From Pseudomonas kribbensis (GTDB lineage Bacteria; Pseudomonadota; Gammaproteobacteria; Pseudomonadales; Pseudomonadaceae), in NCBI RefSeq assembly GCF_003352185.1, contig NZ_CP029608.1, forward strand, positions 4,216,001 through 4,280,000: DNA of 64,000 nt. The letters are read 5' to 3'. Below are positions 36,151-47,187 of the stretch, one piece after another. Numbering within the stretch: position 1 is the stretch's first letter; the number at the start of each line of letters is the position of its first letter. Made by a program: the position numbers and the translations under genes. The notes below the pieces were generated by a model. It did not search any database, was not told the origin of the DNA, and saw nothing but the letters and a program-made list of their open reading frames with translations.

Positions 36151-37161
36151 TTAATCGATCAGTTGAGCGTCTTTGAGGGCGCCGACAGCGGTCAGCCAGC
36201 GCGGGTCCTGACGGTATTCGGTATTGGCGAACGCCTGACCACGCATGCGTGAGATGCGTGGCGACGGCTTGACCTTCATGCGTTGCGCGGCGCTCAGGGC
36301 CAGCTCGGCGGCAGCACGATCGTTGCACACCAGGCCCATGTCGCAACCGGCGCTGAGTGCCGCTTCGATACGACTCGCCGCATCGCCCACCACATGCGCG
36401 CCCGCCATCGACAAGTCATCACTGAAGATCACACCGTCGAACTGCAATTCGCCGCGCAGGATGTCCTGCAACCAGCGCCGGGAGAAACCAGCGGGCTGTG
36501 CGTCGACTTGCAGGTAAATGACGTGGGCCGGCATGACGGCGGCCAGTTGCTTGCTGAGTCTGGCGAACGGCACCAGGTCGTTGGCGCGGATCTCTTCGAG
36601 GCTGCGCTCGTCGTTGGGGATGGCGACGTGGGAGTCGGCTTCCGCCCAGCCGTGGCCGGGGAAGTGCTTGCCGGTAGCCGCCATGCCGGCACTGTTCATA
36701 CCTTTGATGAAAGCACCGGCAAGCAGTGCCGCACGCTCCGGATCGCCTTCGAATGAACGAGTGCCAACCACGGCGCTGCGCTGGTAATCCAGATCCAGCA
36801 CCGGCGCGAAGCTCAGGTCGAGCCCGACTGCCAGCACTTCTGTAGCCATGATCCAGCCGCATTGCTCAGCCAGGTACTCGGCATTCGGGTTATCAGCAAT
36901 CGCCCGCATGGCGGGCAGGCGTACGAAGCCCTGACGCAGACGCTGGACGCGACCGCCTTCCTGGTCCACCGCCAGCAGCAGATCCGGGCGAATGGCACGG
37001 ATCGCCGCGCTCAGCTCGCGCACCTGACGCGGGTGCTCGATATTACGGGCAAAAATGATCAGGCCGCCCACTTCGGGCTGGCGCAACAATTGGCGATCTT
37101 CGGCCGTCAGCCAGGTACCGGCGACGTCCACCATCAACGAGCCTTGCAGGCCAGCAGTCAT
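36151..37161 (-). CDS. nagZ: Beta-N-acetylhexosaminidase NagZ
   Basis: 336 residues, GH3 single-domain enzyme. It removes N-acetylglucosamine from anhydro-muropeptides in the cytosol during peptidoglycan recycling, giving the signal that induces AmpC beta-lactamase. Visible: LIIFARNIEHPRQ, LLLAVDQEGGRVQRL (substrate-binding D-x-E-G-G-R-V-Q-R), KHFPGHGWAEADSHV (KHFPGHG with the catalytic His on the flexible loop) and VIFSDDLSMAGA with the nucleophile aspartate. No signal peptide, as expected for the cytosolic form. First gene of nagZ-mtnP. Confidence 0.97.
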   Translation of the reverse strand: MTAGLQGSLMVDVAGTWLTAEDRQLLRQPEVGGLIIFARNIEHPRQVRELSAAIRAIRPDLLLAVDQEGGRVQRLRQGFVRLPAMRAIADNPNAEYLAEQCGWIMATEVLAVGLDLSFAPVLDLDYQRSAVVGTRSFEGDPERAALLAGAFIKGMNSAGMAATGKHFPGHGWAEADSHVAIPNDERSLEEIRANDLVPFARLSKQLAAVMPAHVIYLQVDAQPAGFSRRWLQDILRGELQFDGVIFSDDLSMAGAHVVGDAASRIEAALSAGCDMGLVCNDRAAAELALSAAQRMKVKPSPRISRMRGQAFANTEYRQDPRWLTAVGALKDAQLID

Positions 37162-37319
37162 AGAGATTCCTTGAAAACGAAAAACCCGTCGCCCACGAAA
37201 CCACCACCAGAGGTATTGCCCGGCAGATCGGTGATTTCAATGAGAAACGGGTTCAGAACGAGAGTCGGCATGGGCGGCTAGCTTAGCGGATGTCCGCTGC
37301 CACGCCCACCCATGGACAG

Positions 37320-38027
37320 TTAAACCTTGGCAGGCGCCGGTGTCGATTTGCTGCGAGGACGCAACTGCGCGGTGGCCATTGCGGTGTCGGTGACACCGGT
37401 TTCGGCACGCATGCCGGCGGCCAGGAACGGCACCATCAGGCGCATCACCTGCTCGATGGAGGTGTTGACGCCGAAATCAGTCTCGGCAATCGCACGCAGG
37501 GCCTTGATACCCGACATGCTGAATGCCGCAGCGCCGAGCATGAAGTGCACACGCCAGAACAGTTCGATAGGAGGAATGCGTGGCGCCGCTTCATTTACCA
37601 GCAACATATAGCGGCGGAAGACCTTGCCGTACATGTCTTCCAGGTAACGGCGCAAGTGACCCTGGCTTTGGCTGAAGGCCAGCCCGAGCAGGCGCATGAA
37701 AATCGACAAGTCGTTGCCACTGCGAGGCTGAACCACAAGAGCTTGCTCGACGAGGATTTCCAGCAGCTCTTCAAGCGAAGGCTTGTTCTCTGGCTTGGCC
37801 TGACGGCGCTCCAGCTCTTTATCGAGGCTGATGCAGAACGGACCGAGAAAACGCGAGAAAACCGCCTGGATCAGCGCCTTCTTCGAACCGAAGTGATAGT
37901 TCACCGCTGCGAGGTTGACCCCGGCCTTGCTGGTGATCAGACGCAATGAGGTTTCGGCGAAACCTTTTTCCGCGAACAGCTGTTCTGCAGCATCAAGAAT
38001 GCGTTCAACGGTTTCCGACTGGGCCAT
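37320..38027 (-). CDS. psrA: TetR-family regulator PsrA
   Basis: 235 residues from the ATG at 38027 (GGCGGAG 5 nt ahead). N-terminal TetR helix-turn-helix: ETVERILDAAEQLFAEKGFA and SLRLITSKAGVNLAAVNYHFGSK. The C-terminal ligand domain includes FWRVHFMLGAAAFSMSGIKAL, and the tail is basic and proline-rich (RPRSKSTPAPAKV). PsrA of Pseudomonas senses long-chain fatty acids, represses itself and the fadBA beta-oxidation operon, and activates rpoS. Two overlapping copies of the G/CAAAC-N4-GTTTG/C operator lie immediately upstream (38043-38069). It sits back to back with lexA, as in P. aeruginosa, and fadBA is only 5 kb away. Confidence 0.95.
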   Translation of the reverse strand: MAQSETVERILDAAEQLFAEKGFAETSLRLITSKAGVNLAAVNYHFGSKKALIQAVFSRFLGPFCISLDKELERRQAKPENKPSLEELLEILVEQALVVQPRSGNDLSIFMRLLGLAFSQSQGHLRRYLEDMYGKVFRRYMLLVNEAAPRIPPIELFWRVHFMLGAAAFSMSGIKALRAIAETDFGVNTSIEQVMRLMVPFLAAGMRAETGVTDTAMATAQLRPRSKSTPAPAKV

Positions 38028-38042
38028 GGCTACTCCGCCTGA

Positions 38043-38069
38043 CAAACACTTGTTTGAAACATACGTTTC
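38043..38069. promoter_or_regulatory. Two overlapping PsrA operators upstream of psrA
   Basis: CAAAC-ACTT-GTTTG (38043-38056) and GAAAC-ATAC-GTTTC (38056-38069) are both perfect palindromic halves with 4-nt spacers and share one G. They match the known PsrA site and begin 16 bp ahead of the psrA start, fitting tight autorepression. Confidence 0.9.
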
Positions 38070-38212
38070 AGCCTGTGCCTTGTCAAGCCTGCCGGTTCGT
38101 TTTGGGAATGGTCGGTCAGATATTTAACCACAACAAGGACGCCACATTAATCGACGCCGTCACTGACCGTCCGGCGGTCTGGCAAAAAACGATCATTGCC
38201 AAGACTGCTTCA

Positions 38213-38247
38213 CTGTATATAATCCCAGTCACTGTATAAAAAGACAG
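38213..38247. promoter_or_regulatory. Tandem LexA (SOS) boxes of the lexA-sulA operon
   Basis: CTGTATATAATCCCAG (38213-38228) and CTGTATAAAAAGACAG (38232-38247) both fit CTG-N10-CAG with the AT-rich centre of the gammaproteobacterial SOS box. They are 3 bp apart and 10 bp ahead of lexA; the first also overlaps a TATAAT -10 element. Confidence 0.95.
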
Positions 38248-38257
38248 AGCGATCAAT

Positions 38258-38866
38258 ATGCTTAAGCTGACGCCACGCCAAGCCGAGATTCTGGCCTTTA
38301 TCAAACGCTGCCTCGAAGACAACGGCTACCCGCCGACCCGTGCGGAAATCGCTCAGGAACTGGGTTTCAAATCGCCCAACGCGGCCGAAGAGCATCTCAA
38401 GGCGCTCGCCCGCAAAGGCGCGATCGAAATGACTCCCGGCGCCTCTCGCGGCATTCGAATCCCCGGCTTTGAAGCCAAGGTCGACGAATCCACCCTGCCG
38501 ATTATCGGTCGAGTCGCTGCCGGTGCGCCGATTCTCGCCCAACAGCACATCGAAGAGTCCTGCAACATCAACCCGGCCTTTTTCCATCCTCGCGCCGACT
38601 ACTTGCTGCGCGTCCACGGGATGAGCATGAAGGACATCGGTATTTTCGACGGTGACCTGCTGGCGGTTCACACCACTCGCGAGGCGCGCAATGGTCAGAT
38701 CGTCGTTGCGCGAATCGGCGATGAAGTGACGGTCAAACGCTTCAAGCGCGATGGCAGCAAAGTCTGGTTGATTGCCGAGAACCCCGAGTTCGCCCCTATC
38801 GAAGTCGACCTGAAAGATCAGGAACTGGTGATCGAAGGCTTGAGTGTCGGCGTAATCCGCCGCTAA
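38258..38866 (+). CDS. lexA: LexA SOS repressor
   Basis: 202 residues, the same length as E. coli LexA. Winged-helix DNA-binding domain: [20 protein letters not shown] and [22 protein letters not shown]. Self-cleavage occurs at Ala88-Gly89 in [10 protein letters not shown]; the catalytic dyad is Ser123 (HGMSMKDIG) and Lys160 (DEVTVKRFK). RecA filaments stimulate cleavage after DNA damage and free the SOS genes. Two SOS boxes directly upstream show autoregulation. sulA follows after 10 bp, the Pseudomonas arrangement. Confidence 0.99.
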   Translation: MLKLTPRQAEILAFIKRCLEDNGYPPTRAEIAQELGFKSPNAAEEHLKALARKGAIEMTPGASRGIRIPGFEAKVDESTLPIIGRVAAGAPILAQQHIEESCNINPAFFHPRADYLLRVHGMSMKDIGIFDGDLLAVHTTREARNGQIVVARIGDEVTVKRFKRDGSKVWLIAENPEFAPIEVDLKDQELVIEGLSVGVIRR

Positions 38867-38876
38867 AGGAGGCTTT

Positions 38877-39350
38877 ATGCAGTTCCCACACGTACCTCAG
38901 CAAACACAACTGCCGTTGTTCGAGGCCTTTCTGGCGCAACCATTGGCCCCCATCCTCAAGGATGTAGCCGAACGCCCATGGAATGTCGAACCCGAAGCGT
39001 TCAGTGAACTGTCGCTGCGCGGGGCGGCCGGGAACTGCCTGAACCTGCTGGCACCCATACTTCGGGAATTGAGTGAGGATCAGGATGCACGATGGCTGAC
39101 TCTGATTGCACCACCCGCGAGCTTGACCCAGACCTGGCTGCGGGATGCCGGACTGAATCGCGAACGCATCCTGCTGCTGCAACCGCGTGGCACGCAAAGC
39201 GCTCAGCAACTGGCCTGCGAAGCCCTGCGACTGGGCCGTAGCCATACGGTGGTGACATGGTTGAACCCGCTCAACTCCGGTTCACGCCAACAACTGATCA
39301 GCGCCGCCCGCACCGGGGACGCTCAAAGCCTGAATATTCGACTGGGCTGA
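38877..39350 (+). CDS. sulA: SOS cell-division inhibitor SulA
   Basis: 157 residues with an AAGGAGG ribosome-binding site. It has the RecA-like SulA fold: ELSLRGAAGNCLNLLAPILREL, RWLTLIAPPASLTQTWLRDAGL, RILLLQPRGTQSAQQLACEALRLG and TVVTWLNPLNSGSRQQLISAA. SulA binds FtsZ and blocks Z-ring formation until DNA damage is repaired. It is cotranscribed with lexA and thus controlled by the two SOS boxes. A short GC-rich stem (CGCGCT / AGCGCG) near 39358-39374 follows but lacks a U-tract. Confidence 0.93.
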   Translation: MQFPHVPQQTQLPLFEAFLAQPLAPILKDVAERPWNVEPEAFSELSLRGAAGNCLNLLAPILRELSEDQDARWLTLIAPPASLTQTWLRDAGLNRERILLLQPRGTQSAQQLACEALRLGRSHTVVTWLNPLNSGSRQQLISAARTGDAQSLNIRLG

Positions 39351-39429
39351 CTACGTGCGCGCTATCTGCAGCGCGGGGCTTCTCAAAGGACAGAGAAGCC
39401 GAACCGAAGCGATAATCGACGGGCGGTGC

Positions 39430-39663
39430 TCAATGAAGAACCCGCGGCCCCTCTTCCTTATCAAACTCGCCTTCAACCATTCGACCAGCCATCTGCACGC
39501 CAACGCTGAGCATCGCCTTGGCAATTTCAACGTGCTGGCCCTGCAGAAATGCCTTGGCATCCTCGGAGAAATCCAGAGTCACCAGAGAACCCTCGTCCTC
39601 GGCCCTGCGCAGTTCGATTCGGCCGTCTGGTAGCTCGACAATTTCTAGAAAGGACGTTGGCAT
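39430..39663 (-). CDS. Small conserved hypothetical protein
   Basis: 77 residues from the ATG at 39663 (MPTSFLEIVELPDGRIELRR). The frame stays open upstream but a TATAAT at 39692-39697 and GTGGAG at about 39677 place both promoter and ribosome-binding site inside that part, so the short start is right. The protein is acidic, with a beta-rich first half and a helix KAFLQGQHVEIAKAMLSVGV, then EFDKEEGPRVLH. No signal, no membrane segment. I recall a similar protein at this spot in P. aeruginosa (PA3009). Function unknown. Confidence 0.8.
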   Translation of the reverse strand: MPTSFLEIVELPDGRIELRRAEDEGSLVTLDFSEDAKAFLQGQHVEIAKAMLSVGVQMAGRMVEGEFDKEEGPRVLH

Positions 39664-39691
39664 ATAGGTCTGTTCTCCACGAAAGGCAGGG

Positions 39692-39697
39692 ATTATA
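39692..39697 (-). promoter_or_regulatory. -10 element of the small hypothetical gene
   Basis: A perfect TATAAT on the minus strand, 28 bp ahead of the chosen start. The -35 region (GAGCGA) is poor. The leader would be about 20 nt and carry GGAG. Confidence 0.5.
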
Positions 39698-39769
39698 TAG
39701 AGATCGTTCAGGATTCGCTCAGGATCTTGACCAGCAGCATGCATCTCGTCGCCGCCGGTCACGAAGCCA

Positions 39770-40294
39770 TCAGCACTCGTTCAGGCCTTCACGGAAACGG
39801 ATAGCCAGACTTTTCAGGTTCTGCCGCCAGCTCTCCAACTCTTCACGACTCAGCTCTTCCGGGGCTTGCTCTTCATCCAGATTGACCGCCTGAATCAGCG
39901 GCTGGGTCACATCGCCTTTTGGCTTGTGTGGCACTCGCGGTGGCTGAAACAGCGCCGAATGTGCGGCCAGCAATTTAGCCAGCCAGGTTTCCGGATTACC
40001 CGCCAACTCGACCATCTCGGCCAACTCGGGGATCGCAATCGACTCAAGCACTTCGCGGGTCAACAGCGTTTCCGCCCGGGGCGCGTTAGCCTGCGGTAGG
40101 CGGTAGAACCCGGCAATTTCGTGACACAACCCCAGCAATGCTCCGTATAGATGAAACAGCGCCGATTCGCGCCCGGCCTGAATCAACGCAAGCGAATTCA
40201 TCGCCCGCCCCTCTTCAGCCCTGGCCAGCGCTTCCAGCGACAGACCCGCGAAATAGATCTTCTGATTGGTACGGGTATAGAGCTCGTGGGCCAT
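39770..40294 (-). CDS. DUF6586 family protein
   Basis: 174 residues, start MAHELYTRTNQKIYFAGLSL. Mostly helical: AGRESALFHLYGALLGLCHEIAGFYRL suggests a small helical bundle; the C-terminal part (DLDEEQAPEELSREELESWRQN-like acidic stretch) ends LKSLAIRFREGLNEC. No signal peptide. It belongs to a Pseudomonas family I know as DUF6586, encoded between sulA and topA in several species. Function unknown; upstream of the 77-residue gene on the same strand but with 106 bp and a separate promoter between them. Confidence 0.8.
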   Translation of the reverse strand: MAHELYTRTNQKIYFAGLSLEALARAEEGRAMNSLALIQAGRESALFHLYGALLGLCHEIAGFYRLPQANAPRAETLLTREVLESIAIPELAEMVELAGNPETWLAKLLAAHSALFQPPRVPHKPKGDVTQPLIQAVNLDEEQAPEELSREELESWRQNLKSLAIRFREGLNEC

Positions 40295-40379
40295 ATCGGC
40301 ACTCTCCGCAGCGAAATAATTTCTTCATACAGGTCGGACAGTGTCATGGATCAGCCGATCCGACCGCAAGCATTAAACA

Positions 40380-40421
40380 AAAAGGCCGCATGAAAACCAG
40401 AAGGTTGTCATGCGGCCTTTT
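40380..40421. terminator. Terminator downstream of topA
   Basis: A 14-bp arm pair AAAAGGCCGCATGA / TCATGCGGCCTTTT with an inner AACC/GGTT extension. On the minus strand it ends in TTTT after topA. It can also act on the plus strand. Confidence 0.88.
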
Positions 40422-40465
40422 GTGTTGAAGCCATCCGGTCAGGACAGCCTCGGATCAGCGCTTGC

Positions 40466-43096
40466 TCAAGCCTTGGCTTTTGCCGGACGCTTGTCTTCAA
40501 CTGTCCACTTGCCACCGTCGAAGAACGCTTTCCAGCCTGTTGGCTTGCCGTCAACTTCGGTCTGGACGTATTGCTCCTTGGTCTTGCGGCTGTAACGGAT
40601 CACTGCAGGCAGACCATCTGGGTCCTTCTGCGGCGCTTCGCACAGGAAGTGGTACTTCGGATCGATCTCGTCCTTGTGCGGCAGAATCTCGATCACCAGC
40701 GGAGCACGGGTCTCGCGGTTTTTCGGGAACTGGCTGGCCGCCAGGAATAGGCCTGAAGCACCATCGCGCAGGATATAAGTGTCGTTGACCTTTTCGCATT
40801 TCAGCTCAGGCATCTTCACCGGATCCATCTTCGGAGGCGCCGCATCACCGCTCTTCAGCAGCTTGCGGGTGTTCTTGCAAGTCGGATTGGTGCAACCGAA
40901 GAACTTGCCGAAACGGCCGGTCTTGAGCTGCATCTCGCTGCCGCACTTGTCGCACTCCAGGCTTGGACCTTCATAGCCCTTGATGCGGTAGCTGCCTTCT
41001 TCGATTTCGTAGCCGGCGCAATCCGGGTTGTTACCGCAGATGTGCAGCTTGCGCTTTTCATCGAGCAGGTAGGCGTCCATCGCGGTGCTGCAGATCGGGC
41101 AACGATGCTTGCCGCGCAGCACCAGGGATTCCGACTCGCCTTCATCGTCCGCTGCGATTTCGTCGCCCGGCACCAGGTTGACGGTGGCCTTGCAGCGCTC
41201 TTTCGGCGGCAGGCTGTAGCCCGAGCAACCGAGGAACACGCCGGTCGACGCAGTACGAATCTGCATTGGACGGCCGCAAGTGGTGCACGGAATATCGGTC
41301 ATCACCGGCTGGTTGGCACGCATGCCGGCTTCCGGGTTTTCGGCTACTTCAAGTTTTTTCTTGAAGTCACCGTAGAACTCGTCAAGCACGTTCTTCCAGT
41401 CACGTTCACCCTGAGCCACGTCATCGAGGTTCTCTTCCATGCCGGCGGTGAAGCCGTAGTCCATGAGGTTCGAGAAGCTCTCCGACAGACGCTCGGTGAC
41501 AATGTCGCCCATCTTTTCCGAATAGAAACGACGGTTGTGCAGGGTCACGTAGCCGCGATCCTGAATGGTCGAAATGATCGCCGCGTAGGTCGAAGGACGG
41601 CCAATGCCACGCTTTTCCATTTCCTTCACCAGGCTGGCTTCCGAGTAACGGGCCGGCGGCTTGGTGAAATGCTGGGTCGGATCAAGCTTGATCAACTTCA
41701 TCACGTCGCCCTGCGCCATGTCCGGCAGAACATCGTCATCGCCAGGCTTGGTGATTTGCGGCAGAACGCGAGTGTAGCCGTCGAACTTCAGGATACGGCC
41801 CTTGGCACGCAGCTCGAAGTCGCCAGCGGCCACGCTGACGGTCGTCGACAGATATTGCGCCGGCAGCATCTGGCAAGCCAGGAACTGGCGCCAGATCAGC
41901 TCATAGAGGCGCTCAGCGTCACGCTCCATGCCAGCGAGCTTGCTTGGCGTAGTGTTGGCGTCGGAAGGACGAATCGCTTCGTGAGCCTCCTGTGCGCCTT
42001 CCTTGCTGCTGTAGACGTTCGGCGTTTCCGGCAGGTACTTCTTGCCGAACTCGTCTTCGATATAAGTACGCGCCATCGCCACGGCATCAGCCGAGAGGTT
42101 GGTCGAGTCAGTACGCATATAGGTGATGTAGCCGGCTTCGTACAGACGCTGGGCCATCATCATGGTTTTCTTCACGCCGAAGCCCAGGCGATTGCTCGCA
42201 GCCTGTTGCAGCGTGGAGGTGATGAACGGCGCCGACGGCTTGCTGCTGGTCGGCTTGTCTTCACGCTTGACGATGCTGTAGCTGGAAGACTTCAGCTTCT
42301 CCAGCGCCGCCATGGCCTGCGCTTCGTTGAGCGGCTTGAAAGCTTCGCCCTTTTCACGCGCCACTTCGAAACGAACGGTCGAGCCCTTGGTGGTGCCGAG
42401 GTCGGCATGCACTTCCCAGTACTCTTCCGGAATGAACGCACGAATTTCACGCTCACGCTCGACCACCAGCTTCACGGCCACCGATTGCACACGACCGGCG
42501 GACAGACCACGGGCGATCTTGGCCCACAGCAGCGGCGAGACCATGTAACCGACGACGCGGTCGAGGAAACGACGGGCCTGCTGCGCGTTCACTCGATCGA
42601 TATCGAGCTCGCCCGGCTCCGAGAAGGCTTCCTGAATCGCTTTCTTGGTGATTTCGTTGAACACCACGCGCTTGTAGCGGCTGTCGTCACCACCGATGGC
42701 TTCGCGCAGGTGCCAGGCAATGGCTTCCCCCTCGCGATCCAAGTCGGTTGCGAGATAGATGGTGTCAGCATCCTTGGCGAGCCGGCGCAGCTCTTCGATG
42801 ACCTTTTCCTTGCCCGGGAGGATCTCGTACTTGGCCTTCCAGCCATGATCCGGATCGACACCCATGCGCGAGACCAACTGCTTGCGCGCCTTCTCTTTCG
42901 GCGACAGCGCTGGCGCTTCGCCCGCAGCTGCCTTGCCACGCTTGGCGGCAGGCTCCTTGCTGGCGCTAGCCGAACCGCTGGTGGGCAGGTCTCGGATATG
43001 GCCGATACTCGACTTCACCACGTATTGGTTGCCCAGATACTTGTTGATGGTCTTGGCCTTAGCCGGGGATTCCACAATGACCAGCGATTTGCCCAT
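40466..43096 (-). CDS. topA: DNA topoisomerase I
   Basis: 876 residues, type IA. TOPRIM domain at the N-terminus ([35 protein letters not shown] with the metal-binding D-x-D-x-E). The active tyrosine is in [17 protein letters not shown] near residue 320, with [11 protein letters not shown] after it. Three C4 zinc-ribbon repeats at the C-terminus: [21 protein letters not shown] and [19 protein letters not shown] final basic tail ends DKRPAKAKA. An unusual insert rich in Ala, Ser and Lys lies at about 40-65 ([20 protein letters not shown]). It relaxes negative supercoils one strand at a time. Monocistronic. Confidence 0.98.
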   Translation of the reverse strand: MGKSLVIVESPAKAKTINKYLGNQYVVKSSIGHIRDLPTSGSASASKEPAAKRGKAAAGEAPALSPKEKARKQLVSRMGVDPDHGWKAKYEILPGKEKVIEELRRLAKDADTIYLATDLDREGEAIAWHLREAIGGDDSRYKRVVFNEITKKAIQEAFSEPGELDIDRVNAQQARRFLDRVVGYMVSPLLWAKIARGLSAGRVQSVAVKLVVEREREIRAFIPEEYWEVHADLGTTKGSTVRFEVAREKGEAFKPLNEAQAMAALEKLKSSSYSIVKREDKPTSSKPSAPFITSTLQQAASNRLGFGVKKTMMMAQRLYEAGYITYMRTDSTNLSADAVAMARTYIEDEFGKKYLPETPNVYSSKEGAQEAHEAIRPSDANTTPSKLAGMERDAERLYELIWRQFLACQMLPAQYLSTTVSVAAGDFELRAKGRILKFDGYTRVLPQITKPGDDDVLPDMAQGDVMKLIKLDPTQHFTKPPARYSEASLVKEMEKRGIGRPSTYAAIISTIQDRGYVTLHNRRFYSEKMGDIVTERLSESFSNLMDYGFTAGMEENLDDVAQGERDWKNVLDEFYGDFKKKLEVAENPEAGMRANQPVMTDIPCTTCGRPMQIRTASTGVFLGCSGYSLPPKERCKATVNLVPGDEIAADDEGESESLVLRGKHRCPICSTAMDAYLLDEKRKLHICGNNPDCAGYEIEEGSYRIKGYEGPSLECDKCGSEMQLKTGRFGKFFGCTNPTCKNTRKLLKSGDAAPPKMDPVKMPELKCEKVNDTYILRDGASGLFLAASQFPKNRETRAPLVIEILPHKDEIDPKYHFLCEAPQKDPDGLPAVIRYSRKTKEQYVQTEVDGKPTGWKAFFDGGKWTVEDKRPAKAKA

Positions 43097-43210
43097 GGAT
43101 CAGAAAATTCCTGAATTCTAGAAGTGAAAGGCGGTTGGCGCCTGACGCGGCACCGCTATATATAGTGGCTACAAGGTGAGGTCAAGCGCAGGGTTTTGCG
43201 CGCACTCGCC

Positions 43211-43447
43211 TTACGGCTTCGAAAAAAGGCTCGGTTCGGCTTGCACCAAAGCAAAGCGTGGGACCTGCTCCCCGTCAACCTCGACGGACTCCAGGAACAT
43301 GCTCAAGGGACGTACCCAGAAGCCGTAATCGCCATACAGGGCTTGGTAAAAGACCACTTCTTCTTCGGTCTCGGAATGCCGCGCGACACTGAATACGCGG
43401 TACTGCGGACCTTTGTAATGTTGGTAGAGCCCAGGTTGTATCGGCAT
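43211..43447 (-). CDS. DUF1653 family protein
   Basis: 78 residues from the ATG at 43447 (MPIQPGLYQHYKGPQYRVFS). The block LYQHYKGPQYRV, then EEEVVFYQALYGDYGFWVRPLSMFLE, is the full DUF1653 domain, a small SH3-like beta barrel found as a lone protein in many bacteria. The preceding in-frame TTG is not preferred because GAGGG sits 8 nt ahead of the ATG. Function unknown. It lies between topA and the fadA terminator. Confidence 0.9.
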   Translation of the reverse strand: MPIQPGLYQHYKGPQYRVFSVARHSETEEEVVFYQALYGDYGFWVRPLSMFLESVEVDGEQVPRFALVQAEPSLFSKP

Positions 43448-43497
43448 GCTTCGGCCCTCACTCAAATTTTTTCAAAATAAAAACAAAAATAAATCCG

Positions 43498-43528
43498 CAA
43501 AAACAAAAACCGGGGCACTTGGCCCCGG
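43498..43528 (-). terminator. Terminator of the fadBA operon
   Basis: On the minus strand a 7-bp GC stem CCGGGGC / GCCCCGG with loop CAAGT, followed by TTTTTGTTTTTG, 19 bp after the fadA stop. Confidence 0.85.
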
Positions 43529-43546
43529 CTTCCATCGACGAGACGC

Positions 43547-44737
<1,191 letters not shown>

Positions 44738-44751
44738 CTAGTTGGGGGCGC

Positions 44752-46899
44752 TTAACCGAAGAAGCTCTGGCCGTTCTTGGCCATTTCGCGCAGCTTCGCG
44801 GTCGGGTGGTACAGCGCGCCCAAATCAGCGTACTGGTCGGCCAGGGCAACGAACTCGGCAACACCGATCGAGTCGATGTAGCGCAGCGCACCGCCACGGA
44901 ATGGAGGGAAACCAATACCGTAGACCAGACCCATGTCGGCTTCGGCGGCGGTTTCGACGATGCCGTCTTCCAGGCAACGCACGGTTTCCAGGCACAGCGG
45001 GATCATCATCCAGTTGATGATGTCTTCGTCAGTGACTTCACGCTGCTCGTAGACGATCGGCTTGAGCACTTCCAGTACCGACGGATCGGCAACTTTCTTC
45101 TGCTTGCCTTTCTTGTCGGCCTCGTAGGCATAGAAGCCCTTGCCGTTCTTCTGACCCAGACGCTTGGCTTCGTAAAGCACGTCGATGGCCGAACGACGGT
45201 CGTCCTTCATGCGGTCCGGGAAGCCTTCAGCCATCACGTCACGACCGTGGTGGCCGGTGTCGATGCCGACCACGTCCATCAGGTATGCCGGGCCCATCGG
45301 CCAGCCGAATTTTTCCATGATCTTGTCGATACGGACGAAGTCCACACCAGCGCTGACCAGCTTGGCGAAACCGCCGAAGTACGGGAACAGTACGCGGTTG
45401 ACCAGGAAGCCCGGGCAGTCGTTGACGACGATCGGGTTCTTGCCCATTTTCTTGGCGTAGGCAACGGTGGTGGCAATCGCCAGCTCGCTGGACTTCTCGC
45501 CACGGATCACTTCCACCAGTGGCATCATGTGCACCGGGTTGAAGAAGTGCATACCGACGAAGTTTTCCGGACGCTTGAGGGCCTTGGCCAGCAGGCTGAT
45601 GGAAATGGTCGAGGTGTTGGACGCGAGGATGGTGTCCTCTTTGACCTTGTCTTCGACTTCCGCCAGAACGGCTTGCTTGACCTTAGGGTTCTCGACCACG
45701 GCTTCAACGACCAGGTCAACGTGACCGAAATCGCCGTAGGACAGGGTCGGACGAATGCCGTTGAGCACTTCAGCCATCTTCGCGGCAGTCATGCGGCCTT
45801 TATCAACGCGGCCGACCAGCAGCTTGGCGGCTTCCGCCAGACCTTGCTCGATGCCGTGCTCGTTGATGTCCTTCATCAGGATCGGCGTACCTTTGGAGGC
45901 CGACTGATAGGCGATACCGCCACCCATGATGCCGGCGCCCAATACGGCAGCCTGCTTCACGTCCTTGGCGATTTCGTCGTAGGCCTTGGCCTTTTTCTTC
46001 AGTTCCTGATCGTTCAGGAACAGACCGATCAAGCTCTGCGCGGCAGAGGTCTTGGCCAGCTTCACGAAACCTGCAGCTTCGACTTCCAGTGCCTTGTCAC
46101 GACCGAAGTTCGCGGCTTTCTGGATGGTCTTGATCGCTTCGACCGGGGCCGGGTAGTTCGGGCCGGCCTGGCCAGCCACGAAACCCTTGGCGGTTTCGAA
46201 AGCCATCATTTGTTCAATAGCGTTCAGCTTGAGCTTTTCCAGCTTCGGCTGACGCTTGGCCTTGTAGTCGAACTCGCCGGAGATGGCGCGCTTGATCAGT
46301 TCAAGGGCAGCATCCTGCAGCTTTTCAGGGGCAACCACGGCATCGACGGCGCCGACTTTCAGCGCGTCTTCAGGACGGTTTTCCTTGCCGGCGGCAATCC
46401 ACTCGATAGCGTTGTCGGCACCGATCAGGCGCGGCAGACGCACGGTACCGCCGAAGCCCGGGTAGATGCCCAGCTTGACTTCCGGCAGACCGATCTTGGC
46501 CTTGGTGGACATGACACGGTAGTCCGCCGCCAGGCACATTTCCAGACCGCCACCCAGGGCGATGCCATTGATCGCGGCCACGGTCGGAACATTGAGGTCT
46601 TCGAAATCGCTGAAGATCTTGTTGGCTTCGAGATTGCCAGCAACCAGCTCGGCATCCGGCAGCTTGAAGTTGTCGACAAATTCGGTGATGTCGGCGCCGA
46701 CGATGAACACGTCCTTGCCACTGCTGACGATCACGCCCTTGATCGAAGCATCTGCCTTGATGGTGTCTACGGCCTGACGCAGTTCGTTCAGGGTAAGACG
46801 GTTGAACTTGTTGACGGACTCACCCTTGAGGTCGAATTTCAATTCGACGATGCCACTTTCAAGAGCTTTAACCGTGATGGCTTTACCTTCGTAAATCAT
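44752..46899 (-). CDS. fadB: Fatty-acid oxidation complex alpha subunit FadB
   Basis: 715 residues from the ATG at 46899 ([24 protein letters not shown] 8 nt ahead). The N-terminal crotonase domain (1-190), with [23 protein letters not shown], does enoyl-CoA hydration and isomerisation. The C-terminal 3-hydroxyacyl-CoA dehydrogenase has the NAD site [21 protein letters not shown] near 315, then [31 protein letters not shown] and the dehydrogenase dimer domains to the end. With FadA it forms the cytosolic alpha2beta2 complex. In Pseudomonas the operon is repressed by PsrA; an extended inverted repeat with PsrA-like half-sites lies about 150 bp upstream. Confidence 0.97.
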   Translation of the reverse strand: MIYEGKAITVKALESGIVELKFDLKGESVNKFNRLTLNELRQAVDTIKADASIKGVIVSSGKDVFIVGADITEFVDNFKLPDAELVAGNLEANKIFSDFEDLNVPTVAAINGIALGGGLEMCLAADYRVMSTKAKIGLPEVKLGIYPGFGGTVRLPRLIGADNAIEWIAAGKENRPEDALKVGAVDAVVAPEKLQDAALELIKRAISGEFDYKAKRQPKLEKLKLNAIEQMMAFETAKGFVAGQAGPNYPAPVEAIKTIQKAANFGRDKALEVEAAGFVKLAKTSAAQSLIGLFLNDQELKKKAKAYDEIAKDVKQAAVLGAGIMGGGIAYQSASKGTPILMKDINEHGIEQGLAEAAKLLVGRVDKGRMTAAKMAEVLNGIRPTLSYGDFGHVDLVVEAVVENPKVKQAVLAEVEDKVKEDTILASNTSTISISLLAKALKRPENFVGMHFFNPVHMMPLVEVIRGEKSSELAIATTVAYAKKMGKNPIVVNDCPGFLVNRVLFPYFGGFAKLVSAGVDFVRIDKIMEKFGWPMGPAYLMDVVGIDTGHHGRDVMAEGFPDRMKDDRRSAIDVLYEAKRLGQKNGKGFYAYEADKKGKQKKVADPSVLEVLKPIVYEQREVTDEDIINWMMIPLCLETVRCLEDGIVETAAEADMGLVYGIGFPPFRGGALRYIDSIGVAEFVALADQYADLGALYHPTAKLREMAKNGQSFFG

Positions 46900-47049
46900 C
46901 AACTGATCTCCACGATATGGAAGCTGAACAGTACACGTCGGACGCAGGCGAATGGCTCGGCAGGACGCTTTTTCGTCAATGCTGACACCAATCCACCCGG
47001 CACACCCGCCAACGCGATAGTCGGGATTCTGTAGGAGCAGTCTGCAATA

Positions 47050-47076
47050 CAAACGCTCAATTCATACGCCCGTTTG
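47050..47076. promoter_or_regulatory. Inverted repeat with PsrA-like half-sites upstream of fadB
   Basis: CAAACG (47050-47055) and CGTTTG (47071-47076) are exact complements separated by 15 bp. The CAAAC/GTTTG halves are those of PsrA sites, but the spacer is 17 bp rather than 4, so this is a candidate only. Confidence 0.4.
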
Positions 47077-47187
47077 ATTTGGGTACGCCACCTTCACGGA
47101 ATTTCCGACAATTGTCAATCGCCCTAAATACGGGTTGAAATGCGACTTTGCGGTCATTTCTGTAAGACGCAGCCCGTCCACGCATGC

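Noticed and set aside
41042..43114. 690-codon open frame on the plus strand
   Set aside because: It lies entirely antisense to topA, has no ribosome-binding site or domain, and is typical of GC-rich codon position bias.
44806..47034. 742-codon open frame on the plus strand
   Set aside because: It is antisense to fadB and its residues show no family similarity; fadB has the complete FadB domains.
47028..47042. TTCTGTAGGAGCAG segment resembling part of a Pseudomonas REP element
   Set aside because: Only a dozen bases match the recalled REP sequence, no palindrome follows, and no other copy was seen in the window.
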